Assembly (NCBI GenBank): GCA_001566745.1
Contig: KQ964421.1
Coordinates: forward strand, 362,883-397,853
Length of the DNA stretch: 34,971 nt
DNA from: Conidiobolus coronatus NRRL 28638
Taxonomy: Eukaryota; Entomophthoromycota; Entomophthoromycetes; Entomophthorales; Conidiobolaceae
Direction of reading: 5' to 3'
Shown: positions 1 through 11,339 of the stretch, piece after piece
Numbering within the stretch: position 1 is the stretch's first letter
Layout of the letters: each line of letters opens with the position of its first letter
Translations under genes and position numbers: made by a program
Notes under the pieces: model-generated
What the model saw: only the letters and a program-made list of their open reading frames with translations
The model's database searches: none
Told to the model about the DNA's origin: nothing

Positions 1-49
1 GGTCAAATTTGTCCTCGTTTTAACCAGAATCTTTCATATAACATATTCT

Positions 50-148
50 TAGCAAATAATGACTATAATTTTAATCTTTTATACTTTTGTTTTTAAATTG
101 TGTTTAATATTGAATGACTTTAATTTAAAGTATAGTCATTATTTGCTA
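50..148. repeat. 18-bp perfect inverted repeat around a 63-nt spacer
   Basis: Positions 50-67 (tagcaaataatgactata) are the exact reverse complement of 131-148. The spacer is AT-rich and non-coding. The pair lies in the 3' flank of the dehydrogenase that ends at 211. It could be the ends of a very small MITE-like remnant or simply a hairpin. No target-site duplication was recognised. Confidence 0.6.
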
Positions 149-210
149 TTAAAATTAAATTATTTACTAGAAAAACTATCAAAAATCAATTTATTGAGAA
201 GATAAAGCTA

Positions 211-1541
211 TTATTTAGAGTTAAAGGTAGCCATGAAGGAATCACCGTCCAAAGATTTATGTAAAAATCTCCTAAATGTCATATTAAAGTCTCTTAAGTA
301 TGGAGTGATCTTGCCATAAGTAGGGCAATGAATTTCATGATGTCTATGTAGTTCAATTTCTTTAACAATCCAATCACTTAACTCCTTGGCATCTTGAACA
401 GGTATTAAGAAGTCGCTAGGGTTGACTGCATTTTGGAATAATGCGGTGTTAAGTTTTCCAGGCATGATCAAGGTGGTTTTAATGGAGCAGTCGGGGTAGT
501 GAGTAAGGAGATCGTTGACGAGAGACTCGTTGAATGACATAAGACCGGCTTTACTGGCACAATAGACACCTATTAGTAATGTTTATATTAGTATGGATTT
601 TGGATTATAGCAGGATTAAATTACCTAATTGAGAAGGTGACATATGGGCTGCTAAAGAAGCAATATTAACCTAAAATCAACTAATTAATAACAAATAATA
701 AACTAAAGTATGATAAATTACAATATGACCCTCTTTTTGCTTAATCATATAAGGTAAGCAGTGTTTGGTGAAGTAAATAGGAGCGTCTAAGTTAATTCTA
801 AGAGTTCTATAAAAATATAAATATTAGCATAGCTCATATAGTTAGCATTATTGAAGCTTACAAATCAACGTCTTTATCAGCAAATTTATCAATTGGTTGA
901 GCTGGTCTAACTACTCCTGCATTATTTACTAAAATGGTAGGGGGTCCCAACTAAATATAAATAATTAATAAAATAAAAATATAAGATATTAGACGTTTAC
1001 CTTTGCAACAACTTCTTCAATAGTTTTAACTATATTCTCAGGCTTACTAACGTCACACTGGAAGTAATGGACATTATCTACAAGCAAGTTTAATTATATG
1101 AGAATTTTAACAGACTATAAGTTTAATTTTACCTAATTTATACTTAAGTGGTGCGATATCCAAAGCAGCAATAATAGCACCTTTACTCTGTAAAGTATGG
1201 GTCATCATATTACCTAACCCTGTAGCAGCTATACAATAAAAAATTAATACTTCAAACATACAAGTAAAATGCTAATACTTACCTCCTGTCATGATAATAA
1301 CCTTATTAGCTACATTATACTTTAACCCGTTCCCGTGCAAACCCTTCCTCTCGCTGAAAATATAGCCCATAATCTTAAAGAATACACGTACACCAGTGTA
1401 TCCAAGTAAGCCTTTTACTAGGGTGCTATCTGGTTTGAAGTTTGGACGGTTGTATAGATAGAGGTAGACTAAGAGGCCGGAAGACCAGTGAAATACTGTA
1501 TTGCCGAGGAATTTGACAAGATGATCGCTGTTAAAACCCAT
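211..1541 (-). CDS. Short-chain dehydrogenase/reductase (RDH/HSD17B11-like, membrane-anchored), 7 exons
   Basis: Classical SDR oxidoreductase of about 336 residues that should use NAD(P)(H) on a hydroxy- or keto-lipid substrate; the exact substrate cannot be read from the sequence. Exons on the minus strand are 1541-1283, 1228-1133, 1077-1001, 950-862, 806-722, 670-625 and 569-211. The six introns are 50-55 nt, all GT..TAG, and the phases agree throughout. The joined protein has the cofactor motif TGAATGLG at residues 85-92, NNAG at 153-156, catalytic Ser207 (in NIASLA), Tyr220 and Lys224 (YCASK). The first ~80 residues contain hydrophobic stretches, as in the membrane-associated retinol/17-beta-hydroxysteroid dehydrogenase group (RDH10, DHRS3, HSD17B11). 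The stop is TAA at 213-211. The family is secure; the anchor and substrate class are inferred. Confidence 0.93.
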
Positions 1542-4500
1542 ATTAATAGTTAACTTTTTGGTATATAATTTGAATAATTGAGTGATTTTTGTTTAAAGAA
1601 CAAATAAAAATTATTTGGATGAGAGAGATTTAGACTGTTTAAATACCTTAATTTTTGACCAATTATCTTGTGATATTTATGCTAATTATTAATTAAATTT
1701 CTTAATAGAACCGTGCTAGGTTGTTAGTTAGGGGTTTTATAGTGTAAAATAACATGTTATATTTAATATCAAACGATATTCAGTTCTTGTAAAATATATT
1801 AATTTTTTTAAAATTTAAATATTGTTTTTGTATACCGCTTATTATAGCTTTTTAGAGATAAAAAACTTTATAGAGCTATACAAAGAGTTTTTACTCACCC
1901 CCACCTAGATCCCTTCTCAATTAGCTCCTTTTACTGTTTACTACTACGTCACAAATATCAAAAACTAAACAGTTTAAAGTTTAATCTAACATTTCAAATA
2001 ATATACAATATTGAAAGGCTATACTTGTATGTAATATATATTTAAAGCTTTGAACAGTATATTTTCAATCTAAATTCTACAAATAATTTTATTTTTATAT
2101 AGTTAAATATGATTTTCTTAAATTTAATACACGGATTATAATTCAAATTAATTTACCCTAACTTAATATAAATTAAATGCTGATTATGTCTAATAATAAA
2201 GTTTTATGGATCAATAAATTTGAACATTATGTTTTTAATTGGCTACAAACCTAAATAATTTAATCATGCAAAAATCGGAACTTGCAGATGTGACTTATGT
2301 ATAGTTTATCTTTTGAGTATGTAAATTATCTGACAAATTATTCCAAAACGCTATTCGAATAAAATGGTGACAACTATTAAATCAATTTTCCAGCATCAAT
2401 GCTTCTCCACATCTCAACATTCATTTAAAACTTAATTTTAACTCCGTTAACAAATTAGCTAAATGCTAGTTATCAATTTTAGTTAAACGTGGGTTTCAAA
2501 TGTACTACACATGATAATCTATCATATTTTAGTACTCTTTTGTATGACATATTATGGAAATTGCCGAAATTTATTACTATAGTTAATATGATATTAATTT
2601 AATTAAGAGTTTAGGATTATTTAGATATTTTTTATTATGGCACTTATATAGTTCTATATATAGTATTAATATATCTATTTATAGTCAAATTAAGACTAGC
2701 ATTGTTAAAAGTCACAATTTTTAATTCTTTGTCAAAATTATATAATTAAATTATAGCTATAATAATATATGGTTACTGTATACTATTGAGGCAAGCACTT
2801 TAAATATAAAATTAATTAAATTATAATGTACATGGAATAAGTGATTAAATAAAAAGTTTTAATAAACTTATCATAATTGATCAGCTAGATTGGAATGTCT
2901 CTCTTATATTACTTATTATGGTTATATCTAAATCGATAACTTTTAATCATTAATTATCAACACATATAAAACGCTATTTCTTTGCAAGAGAAATATTGTT
3001 ATTTGAATTTAATAAATGGTTTACTATTAAAGTGTGATTATAATGAAGTTTATCAAGTGTTTGTAAATATGGGGAACTAATTTTGCGAGATAATGGATAT
3101 TATGGAATAATTATTCGCAAAAATTGTATAATATACTTGAAAATGACTAAAATTCTCACTATAATATGATATTTATTATATAGTGGTAAAAAATCTGACA
3201 AATTTTTCAAATTTAATGAGATTATTTTTACTATTTTATTAATATCTATTTCATATTTTTATCTTTTTAAGCTTCTCTCTTTTAACTTTTTAGAAAAATA
3301 TGTTTTAACCATTTAGCACCATTTTTATATTCCCTCTATACTTTATTTTAACTCAAATAATATCCATTTTTTTTATAAAAATCTTAATAGAACTTATCTT
3401 CCTTAAGATTAATTCATTTTCATAATATACTTAAAACTATTTATATACAAAATATTAAAACTTTAAAATATATCTAATTAGTTAAAGATTTGGCTGTAAG
3501 AATAACTTATTCTTATGAACAGTTCCAATTATCTTTGGAGTTATACTTGCATTTGAGTCTTATTAAATCTCATTATCATCTAATGTAGCTGCTGTGTATA
3601 TCATAAAAGTAGAGGATTCGCCAATGATCTTTACATGGATTTTTTACTATAATTTTTTCTTTGAATCTGCTATAGCATTATTTATGAATACTCAAATCGT
3701 AGTTCATTTATAATACTACTGCTTTAAAATCTTTTTTTAAATTTTTTATATTATGTTAATGAAGCGGTATGTGTGTATATTATTATTATTATTCAATTGA
3801 CTAAATATTTAACTAGATATGTAACTTAATTTCACCACAATTTCTGAAGCTTTATACTACATATTATTTAATAAAGACAGATACGTGAAAAATGATATAT
3901 CAGCTTGTGATATTTTTCGAATAAATGTTTATTAAATGTAACGAAATCTTAATAATACGCACATAGTTAAATTATAAAAATAGCTAAAACTAGCTTGCTT
4001 CATTTGTATTTTACCCAATTTACTAATTTTTAAGAAATTGGCTAAATTCAACCACGTTTAGTAAACTATTGATATATAAATCAAATATAAAATGACAAGT
4101 TCAAGTTTGCGTGTTGACTTGGTAAATAAGATAATATATAGCTATTTTTATACAGCCCTATATCTAAAAATGCATGGAAATGTTATTTTTCATAGCTCGT
4201 ACAGTATGTGGATTGTTATTGAACAAACAGTATATTACATCTTTAATATTACTATTTCAAAAATAACAAATATTAAAACTTAGAATTATTCTTGGCATTG
4301 TTGCTAATACATCATAAATCAATAATTTTGATATAGTTATTTGTATAATGTTGCATATGATAAATCAGCACATTTAAACAGGTATATAATAAAAGTTTAA
4401 TATATATATATATTATTGAGTAAGTATACTCGGTCAGCGTTAAATAGCATTTTCAGTAACTTTTCCTATTTTACATGAACTCTACTGAAGACTTTAATTT

Positions 4501-4828
4501 GAATATTTGCTATTTATTAGAACTTGAAATTCATATTTGAGATAAAAGATGCAAAATCATAAAAATTATAAATTTGACACATTAAACAATTTTGAACAAA
4601 GTTTTAAAGTTTACTTAAATTTCATGTATGTTCTCAGAATTACACCTTACTCAGTAAACTTTAGAGCTTAATTGTAGACTTTTAAAAGGTAAAATATCTA
4701 TGGTTAAATGTTTTATCGATATATGAGGTAATTTTACGCGTAAAAATAAACTTATTCAATTTATACGTTTATTTATTTTAATTTAATAGCAAATAGCGTT
4801 TATTTGAGTAATGTATTATGCTATGCGC
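1542..4828. other. Intergenic, AT-rich, no convincing gene
   Basis: This 3.3-kb stretch separates the divergent dehydrogenase and ATPase copy 1. The only open frame of any length (4092-4283, 63 codons) is unlike any family I know and has composition typical of AT-rich noise. A short hydrophobic reading frame with one in-frame stop at 3519-3713 may be a gene relic. A TA dinucleotide run lies near 4401-4414. Confidence 0.6.
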
Positions 4829-4832
4829 TTTT

Positions 4833-4985
4833 TATATAAAAGAACGCTTTTAATTCAGCTGATTAAACAAACTAACTTTCTAATACTTTACTGATAATTG
4901 GTATATATCCTAAAATAGTTGTTAATTCAATATCTCATCTTATTGATTAGCTTAAATACTTCTTTACTGTACCCAAGCTGCAGCA
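4833..4985 (+). promoter_or_regulatory. Core promoter and 5' leader of ATPase copy 1
   Basis: A TATA box (TATAAAAG, 4835-4842) lies about 144 nt upstream of the ATG at 4986. Downstream blocks at 4874-4891 (aactttctaatactttac), 4922-4931 (ttaattcaat) and 4945-4955 (gattagcttaa) recur in the same order in the leader of ATPase copy 3, so the two promoters are homologous. Confidence 0.65.
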
Positions 4986-7696
4986 ATGGTTGCTGAAAAA
5001 AAATTAGATGCTAAACCTGAACAAACCTCTCAAATAGAAGATGGAGATGATACATCCAGGGTTAAAACTACTGGGCACGCAGAAGACAAGGAAGCCATTG
5101 ATCCTGAACTTGAAGCTCTCCTCCAAACCGACCCCAAGCATGGTTTAAAAGATTCTGAAATAAAAGAACGTTCAAAAACCTTTGGAAAAAATGAAATTCC
5201 TGAGAAAAAGACCAATCCTTACCTCAAGTTCCTTGGGTATTTCACTGGTGCCATTGCTTTCCTGCTCGAACTTGCCTGTATTATTTCAGGTGTTGTTGAG
5301 GATTGGATTGATTTTGGTATTATTTTGGCTGTTTTATTCCTAAATGCTATTATCGGATTTAGAGAAGAAGCTAAAGCTGAGAGTGCGCTCGATGCCTTAA
5401 AGAATAGCCTCACTCTTAAGTCTAAAGTCTGGAGAAATGATAAATTAACCGAAATTGAAGCTTCTGATTTAGTTCCCGGTGATATTCTTGTACTTCGCTT
5501 AGGTGATATTGTTCCCGCTGATGCTCGTCTCTTAGGTTTAAATGTAAAAGGCGACCCTACTGAAGGTAGTTTACAAGTCGATCAATCCGCTTTAACAGGT
5601 GAATCTCTTCCTTTATCTAAGAAGAAAGGCGATATTGTATACTCTTCATCTGTTATCAAACAAGGCCAAATGATGGCTGTAGTTACAAAAACTGGTGCTA
5701 ACACTTTTATTGGAAACACCGCTAACTTAATCTCCGTTACCGCCGATCAAGGTCATTTCCAAAAGATTATCAATCAAATTGGTAATTTCTTAGTCGTTAT
5801 TACTATTGTCCTCGTTATTATTATTTTTGGTGTATTATTGTCAAGACAGGGTACTCACAATGTAATGAGTGTTCTTCGAGATGTAGTAGTTTTAACTGTT
5901 GCTGCTATTCCAGTAGGTTTACCTACTGTATTATCGGTCACTATGGCTCTAGGTGCAAAACAGTTAGTTGCTAAACAAGTTATTGTAAAGAGATTAACTG
6001 CTATTGAAGAAATGCCTCAGTTTCAATTTTGTGCTCAGATAAAACAGGTACTCTTACTTTAAATGAGCTTACATTTGACAAGCCCTATCTTTCTGGCGAT
6101 AACACTGCTGAAGGCTTATTACTTGATGCATTTTTAGCATCTGATCCTGATTCCAAAGACCCTATTGAATCAGCCGTTTGTCACGCTGCGGTCACTCAAG
6201 TACCAATCTTAAAGCCCCTTGCAGATACTAGCAAGCATGAAGTTGAAGGCTATAAAATTATCGATTTCGTTCCTTTCCACTCTGGTTCCAAGAAAACTGA
6301 AGCTACTGTATTGGACTTAAAGAGTAATGCTAAGTTCAAAGTATCAAAAGGTGCTCCTCAAATTATTGTTGATCTTGTTGGTGGACACCCTGAAGCCGTT
6401 GACGCTATTAATGATTTAGCAAGTCGTGGTTTAAGAGCTTTAGGCGTTGCTCGTACAGCTGATAATGATTTTGAAAAGTGGAACATGATCGGTATGATTT
6501 CTTTATTGGATCCTCCCCGTCCAGATTCAGCAGAAACAATTGCAAGGTGTAAAAACTATGGTGTAGCTGTAAAAATGGTTACTGGCGATCAGTTGATTAT
6601 TGCTAAAGAAGTATCTCATCGTTTGGGCATCCAAAGAGCCATTTTAAATGCAAGTAAACTTGCTGATAAAAATGAAAGCGAAGAAGTCATTGCTGATCGC
6701 TGTGTTCGTGCTGACGGTTTTGCTCAGGTTACTCCTGAACACAAATACCGTGTAGTTGAACTCATTCAAGAAAAAGGATATTTAGTTGGTATGACTGGAG
6801 ATGGTGTTAACGATGCTCCTGCTCTTAAGAAAGCTAATGTTGGTATTGCTGTCGAGGGGGCTACTGATTCTGCTAGATCTGCTGCTGATATTGTTCTTTT
6901 AGCTCCTGGTCTCACTGCTATTGTCGATGGCTTCACTACTTCTAGACAAATTTTCCAGCGTATGAGATCTTATGCTTTATACCGTATTACTGCTACTCTT
7001 CAATTCTTGATTTTCTTCTTCATTATTATGCTTGCCCTGAATTGGACAATGGATGCATATCTATTAATTTTCATTGCAATTCTTAACGATTTAGCAACTA
7101 TTGCCATCTCTATAGATAATACCCAAATCTCAAGAATACCCGACAAATGGAGATTAGGTCAATTAATTACTATGTCCTTAGTTCTTGCTCTCTGTCTTTG
7201 TGTTATGACATTCGCTCAATACTTTATTGCTAGAGATATATTCCATGTTAGTAACGGTGAGTTGGTTTCTATCATGTTCCTTCACATTAAAGTATTGCCT
7301 CATTTTGTCATCTTTTCAACTAGAGTTGAAGGATTCTTCTGGACCAATTTTCCATCTTGGATGTTCCTCGGTACTATTATGGCCACTCAATTCCTTGTTA
7401 TTGTCCTTTGTGCTGTAGGTGCTCCTGGTTTCGTCGCAGCGATTGGATGGGGATGGGCATTTGCCACCGTCGGTGTTTCTATAGTATGGTTCGTGGTTCT
7501 TGACCTCGTCAAAGTATTTATGTTCGATATCTGGAACTTTGAACTTACTGCAATATTAGTTCCTACACCTTCCAGAAGGGAAAAATTGAAAATCAAACGC
7601 AAAGATGCTGCTCGTCGCCAGCGCCTCAACCGTAATATTGCCCAACTCAAGACTGGTTTAACCATGACTGAAGCAATTAGAGCTTTTCAAAAGTAA
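4986..7696 (+). CDS. P3A plasma-membrane H+-ATPase, copy 1, interrupted by a one-base frameshift
   Basis: A proton pump that would hydrolyse ATP to export H+ across the plasma membrane. The first frame runs from ATG 4986 to a TAA at 6060-6062. The downstream frame, offset by one base, is open to the TAA at 7694-7696. Together they span the length of a full pump (about 903 codons, versus 902 in copy 3). The N-terminal part has the membrane-entry region and the TGES actuator loop. The downstream part has DKTGTLT, the KGAP nucleotide-binding loop, MTGDGVNDAPALKKA and the C-terminal membrane helices. The lesion lies between 6014 and 6015, where both intact copies have two Gs (EEMAS) and this one has one. 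As written, the product stops after about 358 residues and lacks the phosphorylated Asp. Extra non-conservative changes (GRAA to GNTA; RRPDKW to RIPDKW) suggest relaxed constraint. It is a young pseudogene or carries a sequencing error. No introns. Confidence 0.85.
6012..6020 (+). other. Frameshift site in ATPase copy 1
   Basis: The sequence reads ATG CCTCAG here. Copies 2 and 3 encode Met-Ala-Ser at this point, with two Gs at the Met/Ala junction. Losing one G shifts the frame nine codons before the catalytic DKTGT aspartate. No intron boundary or slippery sequence explains it. Confidence 0.85.
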
Positions 7697-9770
7697 TTTA
7701 TTATATTTTACATGACATATAGACTTGAATCACTTAACAAATATTAAATTATAGTGCTCCTTATTGAGAGATAGATACAATACCGAAGATTCGAATAGCA
7801 CTTTGATACTTATTACTATCCTGTTCTTATTTTTAGTAATCAAATTAATGAGCTGCTTGAATCAAAGCATGTTTTTTGAGCGATATTTGTAGCTATAAAT
7901 CATGATTCAATTTAAAAATTTCTTAATACAGCAATTTAGATCCGTTATTATATGTTAAGAGATGATATAAACTCATATTTTCTTAGGTAATATTAGTTGT
8001 AGTAAGATGATTATATACTAATCTAAAGTGAAACAGTACTAAACGCGGTAGTAATATTATTAAATTTATGATTTTATTTTCATTTAAAAAGTAGCTAATC
8101 TGCTAGCTAGAAATATTTTAAAACTTTTTCATTATTAATTGTATATTTCTAGCTTAGAGAAGCATAAATTCTTCCTTAATAAAATGTATATTATTAAATT
8201 ATAATATACCACTTATTTAATCATTACATAGCTCTTATTAAAGATATGCTAATTACAAGCTATATTGTGATATAAAAATAATTTATAAAATACATTAGAA
8301 ATTTATATAATTATAAAAATCTTTAATTTATAACTATAAGTTTTATATAGGTGTATTACATAGTTATTAAGTATAAGACTTTTAATAAGATTAATAAACT
8401 TTTATTTTAATCTATATAATTACTAAAACATATATCTTTTAAAATAACTTTAATGCTTCTAAATAAGAATCTTATATAAGTAAATACTCTTTATAATGTG
8501 CCATTTTTGACAAATTGGTCATATATTACTGCATTGCAAGAATATAAAATCGTTTAAATAATATTTAAGAAGATATTTTATTAGTATAATATGTACTTAG
8601 TATTATGTAAAGCTTAGATATTTAAATATATGCATCTCACTTGTTTTAGTACAATAAGGGGTATTTATAACATATTAGACTCTATGGCATAAATTTATAT
8701 AGTTAACTATTGTTTAATGAACACAAGTATATTGTTGTATATTGGAAAAGAGTTATAGATAAGCCTATGTGACATTAATTGTAATATTAGGTCAAACTAA
8801 AAGCTTTTGGTATATATCTTATAAAATCTTCAAATACTCAATAGATATAGCATGGTATAGTAAATTTTTTCTATTTATACAAGCAAGTGTATCTTAAAAA
8901 CTTAACTTGACCTAATACAAATTTAAATGCGATGCTGATTTATTAGCCTTCTATAGTATGTATTATTAAATCTACCATCTAGCTATTTATAATTATATAA
9001 TACTCAGCAAACTATAATGCAATTCAATATTATACTGACCTTATTATATATATTCTTACATTACACTACTACCACGTTTTAAATATTTGTCAATAATATC
9101 GCTTATACTTTATCAGCTACTATTTTTCAATATTGACCGTGTTAAAAATAAAACTTGTTTGAGTATATTTGATTCCATTAGTTATAATACTTATAATTAA
9201 TATCAAATTTGAATGTTAACTAGGAGAGATAAATAAAAAAGAATACTATTTAATATTTAACCTAAGTTTAATAATAATATATTAGTAAAGCTAAAAGTTA
9301 ATAATATTACACACGAATATAAACAATTAATAGTGGATTAATTACGAAAGATTACTAGATTACAAGTAAATAAAATACTCTTTAAAGCCTAGAGAAATTA
9401 TTTTTTCAAAATATTAGATACTAAAACATGAACTAAAATGAATATTTGACCGGATAAAAATTGAATGTAATAGTGATGTCAGATAAAATAATTAAATTTT
9501 GAAAAACAACTTGCCTTCAGAAGTAAGATTGAGACATTAGGAAAATATTACCCTTAGATTATAACTGGTAATTCAAAGGGTTTTGATGAGTATTAAATTG
9601 ACTTTTTTAAATCAGAGTAAATATATTTTGCCGATTTTTATTATTGTTATTATTAAAGACCAGATATTCTAGCAAGAATGCAAGTTTAATAGTTCAACTC
9701 AAGCCCACACTCAAGTTTATAAATGAGTCAAGTATTTGAAAGATATTTGAAAGCTTAAAGAAATGTGATA
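7697..9770. other. Intergenic, AT-rich, no gene seen
   Basis: About 2 kb between ATPase copy 1 and the bZIP promoter region. No reading frame above background, RNA gene or mobile-element signature was recognised. It contains the inverted repeat listed at 8105-8154. Confidence 0.6.
8105..8154. repeat. 12-bp inverted repeat (hairpin) downstream of ATPase copy 1
   Basis: agctagaaatat at 8105-8116 is perfectly complementary to 8143-8154, with a 26-nt spacer. It lies about 400 nt past the ATPase stop. Chance is possible in DNA this AT-rich. Confidence 0.4.
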
Positions 9771-9790
9771 TCATTATGATATCATAATGA
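9771..9790. repeat. Perfect 20-bp palindrome upstream of the bZIP gene
   Basis: tcattatgatatcataatga reads the same on both strands and sits about 500 nt upstream of the bZIP start codon. It could be a binding site for a dimeric factor or a chance AT-rich palindrome. Confidence 0.55.
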
Positions 9791-9879
9791 CATAATTTGA
9801 GAATCAATCGTTAATTGGATTTCTCTTATTTTTTTCATCCTTTTATCACACTCAATATCCTGTTAATCGTTGGCATTTG

Positions 9880-9908
9880 ATTGGCTAAAAAGGGTCAGAA
9901 AAGCCAAT
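9880..9908. promoter_or_regulatory. Inverted pair of CCAAT boxes upstream of the bZIP gene
   Basis: attggct at 9880-9886 and agccaat at 9902-9908 form an exact inverted pair with 15 nt between them, about 380-410 nt upstream of the bZIP ATG. CCAAT is the core site of the fungal HAP/NF-Y complex. Function here is inferred from motif and position only. Confidence 0.4.
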
Positions 9909-10290
9909 TAAAAAAACTTACCTGCCTAATAAGGATGCAAACGTAAACCTCTAACCTATCAGAATCTTATTTTAGCTAATTTATGAAATCATTACACATT
10001 GATCTCTTCTTCATTGTGTTTTTTCCTTCACCTTTGAAGTGTTTAAGACATTATTTGTGTTCCAATTCATTTCGGTTGCACTAGTTAAAACGTCCATACG
10101 CTTTAGTTGCACGCTTCAAAATACACTAAATACGTCGCATTTTGCATAAATCAAGTATTTGTTTTGGCTAAAAATATAGATTACTAATATACATAACAAA
10201 AATAAGCAATTTAGATATTAATTCATAATTACATAATTATTTGAAATAATTGATAGCAAAATAAAAAATTATAGATATTGAGCATCGAAA

Positions 10291-11135
10291 ATGAATTCAT
10301 CAAACGGTGCACCTTCTTCTTCTACTACTAATTTTAACTTTAATTCCGATCCAGTTAACTTTTCAACTTCTTCCCCTATTCTTCACCAACAAAACTCTTC
10401 CCAGTTTAATCCTTTTTCAGAGTCTAATTTAGTTCAAAGTCTTCCTAACCAAGGTAATTTATTGATTTTACCGGTTGTATAAATTTTCTAATTCCCTTAC
10501 TAGGAATCTTAAACCCTTACTTATCAAAAGATATTATTAATTTAAATTCCAAGCAAGCTAGCTCAAAATCAACAGAAATGAATCCTTTCGAAGCTAGTTT
10601 CCAATCAGTCACAGGAGCAAATTCTCACTCAATTACCAGCAATTCAAGAGCTGGCCCACTTGTTAAAAATGAGCAAGATAACGGAGCTCTTAAAACTAGC
10701 CATTTCAACGATAGTCGCCGAAAATCCAAATCCAGTTCCAGAGATTCCGGAGACGAAGATAATTCCGACGGAGATAGTGATAATGGCGAAGATTCCGAAC
10801 AAAAAAGACAAAAATTTTTGGAGCGTAATCGTGTTGCTGCAAGCAAATGTCGCCAAAAGAAAAAGCGCTGGATGCAAGACTTAGCCTCTCAAGCTGACGA
10901 TGCAACACAGAGAAATAAACAGTTACATATGATGGTCAGTCAGCTTAAAGAGGAAGTATTAACACTTAAGAATCAACTTCTCTCCCACAGAAACTGTAAC
11001 TGCAACGTTATCCAGCAGTACTTGCAGAGTTCAGGCCAATTTGACCAAACTGGGGCACCTGTCGGTAATGTTGCAGTCACTTCAACACAAATCCCAATGA
11101 TTCCCCTCCAAAACACTAACCTCCCCCCGCAATAG
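10291..11135 (+). CDS. bZIP transcription factor, ATF/CREB (Atf1-like) type, 2 exons
   Basis: A nuclear DNA-binding factor that should dimerise and bind CRE-like sites (TGACGTCA); in fungi this family acts in stress-MAPK and cAMP responses. Exons are 10291-10453 and 10504-11135. The 50-nt intron has a GTAATT donor, a TCTAAT branch site and a TAG acceptor, and joins in frame to give about 264 residues. The N-terminus is rich in Ser, Asn, Thr and Gln, followed by an acidic Ser/Asp/Glu tract. The basic region is about residues 154-177, with the bZIP signature N-x7-R at Asn163 to Arg171 (ERNRVAASKCRQKKK). The zipper places Leu181, Ala188, Leu195, Leu202 and Leu209 at heptad positions. The tail is Gln/Pro-rich. 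The basic-region sequence closely matches ATF2/Atf1. Which paralogue it is, and its targets, are not shown. Confidence 0.93.
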
Positions 11136-11139
11136 TATT

Positions 11140-11158
11140 GCGCCACATAGCCTGGCGC
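11140..11158 (+). other. GC-rich hairpin just after the bZIP stop codon
   Basis: gcgcca (11140-11145) pairs with tggcgc (11153-11158) around a 7-nt loop, starting five nucleotides after the stop. Another gcgcc follows at 11171-11175. Such GC-rich blocks are unusual in this AT-rich DNA, so a structured start to the 3' UTR is plausible. Confidence 0.45.
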
Positions 11159-11315
11159 GGCTAAATCTAGCGCCAATCCATCATCAACACATTGCAAGCA
11201 TTAGATTTACCTTTGACTGCTTAGGGCAGTTTTGGAGGATTTGAATACCACTATTTAATGACCCCTTCATTAGCTACCATGTATACTTAAATCACACTCT
11301 TTCATTTCTTCTCCT

Positions 11316-11321
11316 AATAAA
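11316..11321 (+). terminator. Candidate polyadenylation signal of the bZIP gene
   Basis: AATAAA about 180 nt after the bZIP stop, before the convergent Nem1-like gene. It is the first good hexamer downstream. Confidence 0.45.
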
Positions 11322-11339
11322 CACTTCAAACCGATTGAA

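Noticed and set aside
4092-4283. 63-codon open frame on the plus strand
   Set aside because: No recognisable motif, and residue composition as expected from AT-rich noise.
6012-6062. Programmed frameshift or hidden intron in ATPase copy 1
   Set aside because: No slippery heptamer, stimulatory structure or GT..AG pair lies at the site. A simple one-base loss relative to the paralogues explains it.
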